Assembly: GCA_028565715.1 (NCBI GenBank)
Contig: JAOXYC010247456.1
Location: forward strand, 1-10,243
Direction of reading: 5' to 3'
Length of the DNA: 10,243 nucleotides
Origin: Phoronis pallida
Taxonomy: Eukaryota > Phoronida > Phoronidae
A model generated the notes under the pieces. That model ran no database searches, was not told the DNA's origin, and was given only the letters and a program-made list of their open reading frames with translations. Positions 1 through 10,243 of the stretch are shown piece after piece. The position numbers were made by a program, and so were the translations under genes. Every line of letters begins with the position of its first letter. Positions within the stretch are counted from its first letter, which is position 1.

Positions 1-318
1 TTTCAGATTCCAAATTTATCTCTATATAATTAATTGTCGTCACAGCAGTGATCTATTAATTATATCCACTTATTATTTAATCTAGGGTGATAATGAATGT
101 ATATTCTTAAAATTAATTAATTTTTGATATGGTGAAAACTGAAAATAAACCAGAAATAGTCTAAAATTGTTTTGTAGATAATTGTAACCATGCAATGCTT
201 TTCAGCAATTATAAAACCTACTAATTAAAAAAACTAACATTAACTATTACTACGATTAAACATTTGCAGTTTGCATGCCTTCGTATAACAAATTTCAGTT
301 TTGAGTGTTTTGTCTAAT
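1..318. other. AT-rich 3' flank, nothing recognised
   Basis: This stretch is simple AT-rich sequence with stops in all frames. I see no gene, repeat or element end in it. Confidence 0.6.
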
Positions 319-674
319 CACGGTGGCCCATCGTACAGATTGCGAAACCGGATGTTGCACCTGTCTAAAAACTCATTTCGACCATTTCGGCGAGGAAAAT
401 AGGCTCCAGGTATTCTTTTGGTGCATGTCGATCACTCCTGCTAGTAGCTGAGGAGCCAATGACCTTATGCCATACTTTATTGGAGCACAATAGCCAATAG
501 TAGATTCGTTTTTGCATAGAAAACACTCGACGTACAGTTTAGGTTGTTGCTTTGTACAGAAAAGGTTGTTACCCTGTACGGAAAACAAACAAGCTGTGTC
601 TCACAGTTGTTGAGTGAAAATGGTTGTTTGTCAGCAACATCCGGTAGCGCAAATCTGTACGATGGACCACCGTG
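319..674. mobile_element. Non-autonomous DNA transposon (MITE) with Transib/RAG-like ends
   Basis: This is a 356-bp element bounded by about 40-bp terminal inverted repeats (319-358 and 634-674), both starting CACGGTGG. They differ by a few substitutions and one indel. It is flanked by a perfect 5-bp duplication, CTAAT (314-318 and 675-679). A 5-bp duplication with ends starting CAC..TG is the combination known for Transib and RAG-like (ProtoRAG) transposons, and CACGGTG is one base from the RSS heptamer CACAGTG. No nonamer-like motif follows at 12 or 23 bp. No transposase is encoded. Superfamily assignment is inference; the TIR and duplication are directly seen. Confidence 0.8.
542..585. repeat. 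Two-unit 22-bp tandem repeat inside the MITE
   Basis: The units 542-563 and 564-585 share 18 of 22 bases (GGTTGTT, then ...TGTAC, then GAAAA). They sit subterminal to the right end of the 319-674 element. Subterminal repeats can be transposase-binding sites, but that is a guess here. Confidence 0.55.
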
Positions 675-1267
675 CTAATGACAGGCTCAGTTTTCAGACA
701 CCTAGTATTGGATACTACCTTTCCAACCATTGTGTAAATGAAAAATATTAATTTCAAACATTGCACAGAGTTTCATCAACTAATAAAATTACCTTGTTTT
801 TTAAATCAGAAAACACAATTAAACCCTGTACTATATGGCATTTACCGGGAGCTCATTTTTTCAATTAATAAATAACAATTCATATTTGCTTGAAGCATAG
901 ATCAATATGACACTAAAATGCATACCATGTTTTGATTCATCATTTTGACATAATAACCTTTTTATGAGACATTATTAAACAACTTAATAGTAACATATTG
1001 TAATGATATGTAAAACAGTTGATATAAAAAAAATTGAAGTTACATACTAGAAACTGCTTAAAAATAACAAAATCTAGGTTTGAGTTCTAAAACCCAAAAT
1101 CTAATGGTTAGTTGACTAGACCTTGTTTCTAACACCATTAAACCCTATACAAGTACTGTTAAAGCCAAATTACACATTGCATTCAGTGAAAATACCAGAC
1201 TGGGTTACAAAATCGATGTTGCTTAAAAAAGCGTCATTTGAAATTAAACAATCATTTCCTCGAATTT
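675..1267. other. AT-rich 3' flank / possible 3' UTR, nothing recognised
   Basis: This is AT-rich sequence without a convincing ORF, repeat or RNA gene. If the ATTAAA at 1268 is not used, part of it could be PARG 3' UTR. Confidence 0.5.
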
Positions 1268-1273
1268 TTTAAT
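1268..1273 (-). terminator. Candidate poly(A) signal ATTAAA for PARG
   Basis: The minus strand has ATTAAA about 50 nt past the stop codon, followed by a T-rich stretch. It is the second most common animal poly(A) hexamer. The only AATAAA on this strand in the 3' flank (476-481) is about 840 nt downstream, inside a MITE. The call is weak because the region is AT-rich and such hexamers arise by chance. Confidence 0.35.
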
Positions 1274-1322
1274 AAATTAAAAGTATAAAAATTTACAAGC
1301 ACTTGTTACAATATCATCCTAG

Positions 1323-10243
<8,921 letters not shown>

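Overview
The window is eukaryotic, from an AT-rich, intron-rich animal genome, most likely a marine or aquatic invertebrate. The evidence is one gene split into many short exons with GT-AG introns of roughly 250-950 bp, together with a tRNA-derived SINE and several short DNA-transposon derivatives (MITEs). The sequence does not fix the phylum.

The only gene I can support is on the minus strand: poly(ADP-ribose) glycohydrolase (PARG), the enzyme that degrades poly(ADP-ribose) chains made by PARPs. I assembled 15 consecutive exons by hand. From 5' to 3' they are 10243-10198 (cut by the window edge), 9575-9477, 9135-9016, 8642-8550, 7674-7600, 7177-7085, 6735-6575, 6005-5911, 5078-4936, 3997-3850, 3462-3384, 3168-3057, 2786-2681, 2372-2244 and 1585-1323. 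All junction phases agree, giving an open frame of 586 codons plus a TGA stop at 1323-1325. The accessory part, the macrodomain-type catalytic core with its GGG...QEE signature, and the C-terminus are all present and intact. The N-terminal regulatory part and the promoter lie beyond position 10243. None of the long single-frame ORFs is a separate gene: each is an exon read through into intron, a transposon read-through or chance.

Region by region: 1-1322 is 3' UTR and 3' flank, with a 356-bp MITE at 319-674 whose CACGGTGG ends and 5-bp target duplication resemble Transib/RAG-type transposons. The last intron (1586-2243) holds a tRNA-derived SINE on the gene's strand. Intron 3998-4935 holds a diverged TTAA-bounded element (4021-4506). 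Intron 5079-5910 holds a 362-bp near-complete palindrome bounded by TTAA; a shorter copy of the same family sits in intron 9576-10197. Intron 6006-6574 holds a perfect 42-bp inverted repeat flanked by 15-bp direct repeats, one of which runs into a splice donor. Intron 7178-7599 holds a pre-miRNA-sized hairpin. Intron 7675-8549 holds a 27-bp-TIR MITE and a separate 110-bp hairpin.

There is no operon-like or multi-gene system here. What stands out is the density of different fold-back elements inside the introns of one DNA-repair gene, all of which would be transcribed as structured RNA in its pre-mRNA, plus the possible RAG/Transib-type MITE just 3' of it. All calls come from reading the sequence by eye; no search or folding program was run.
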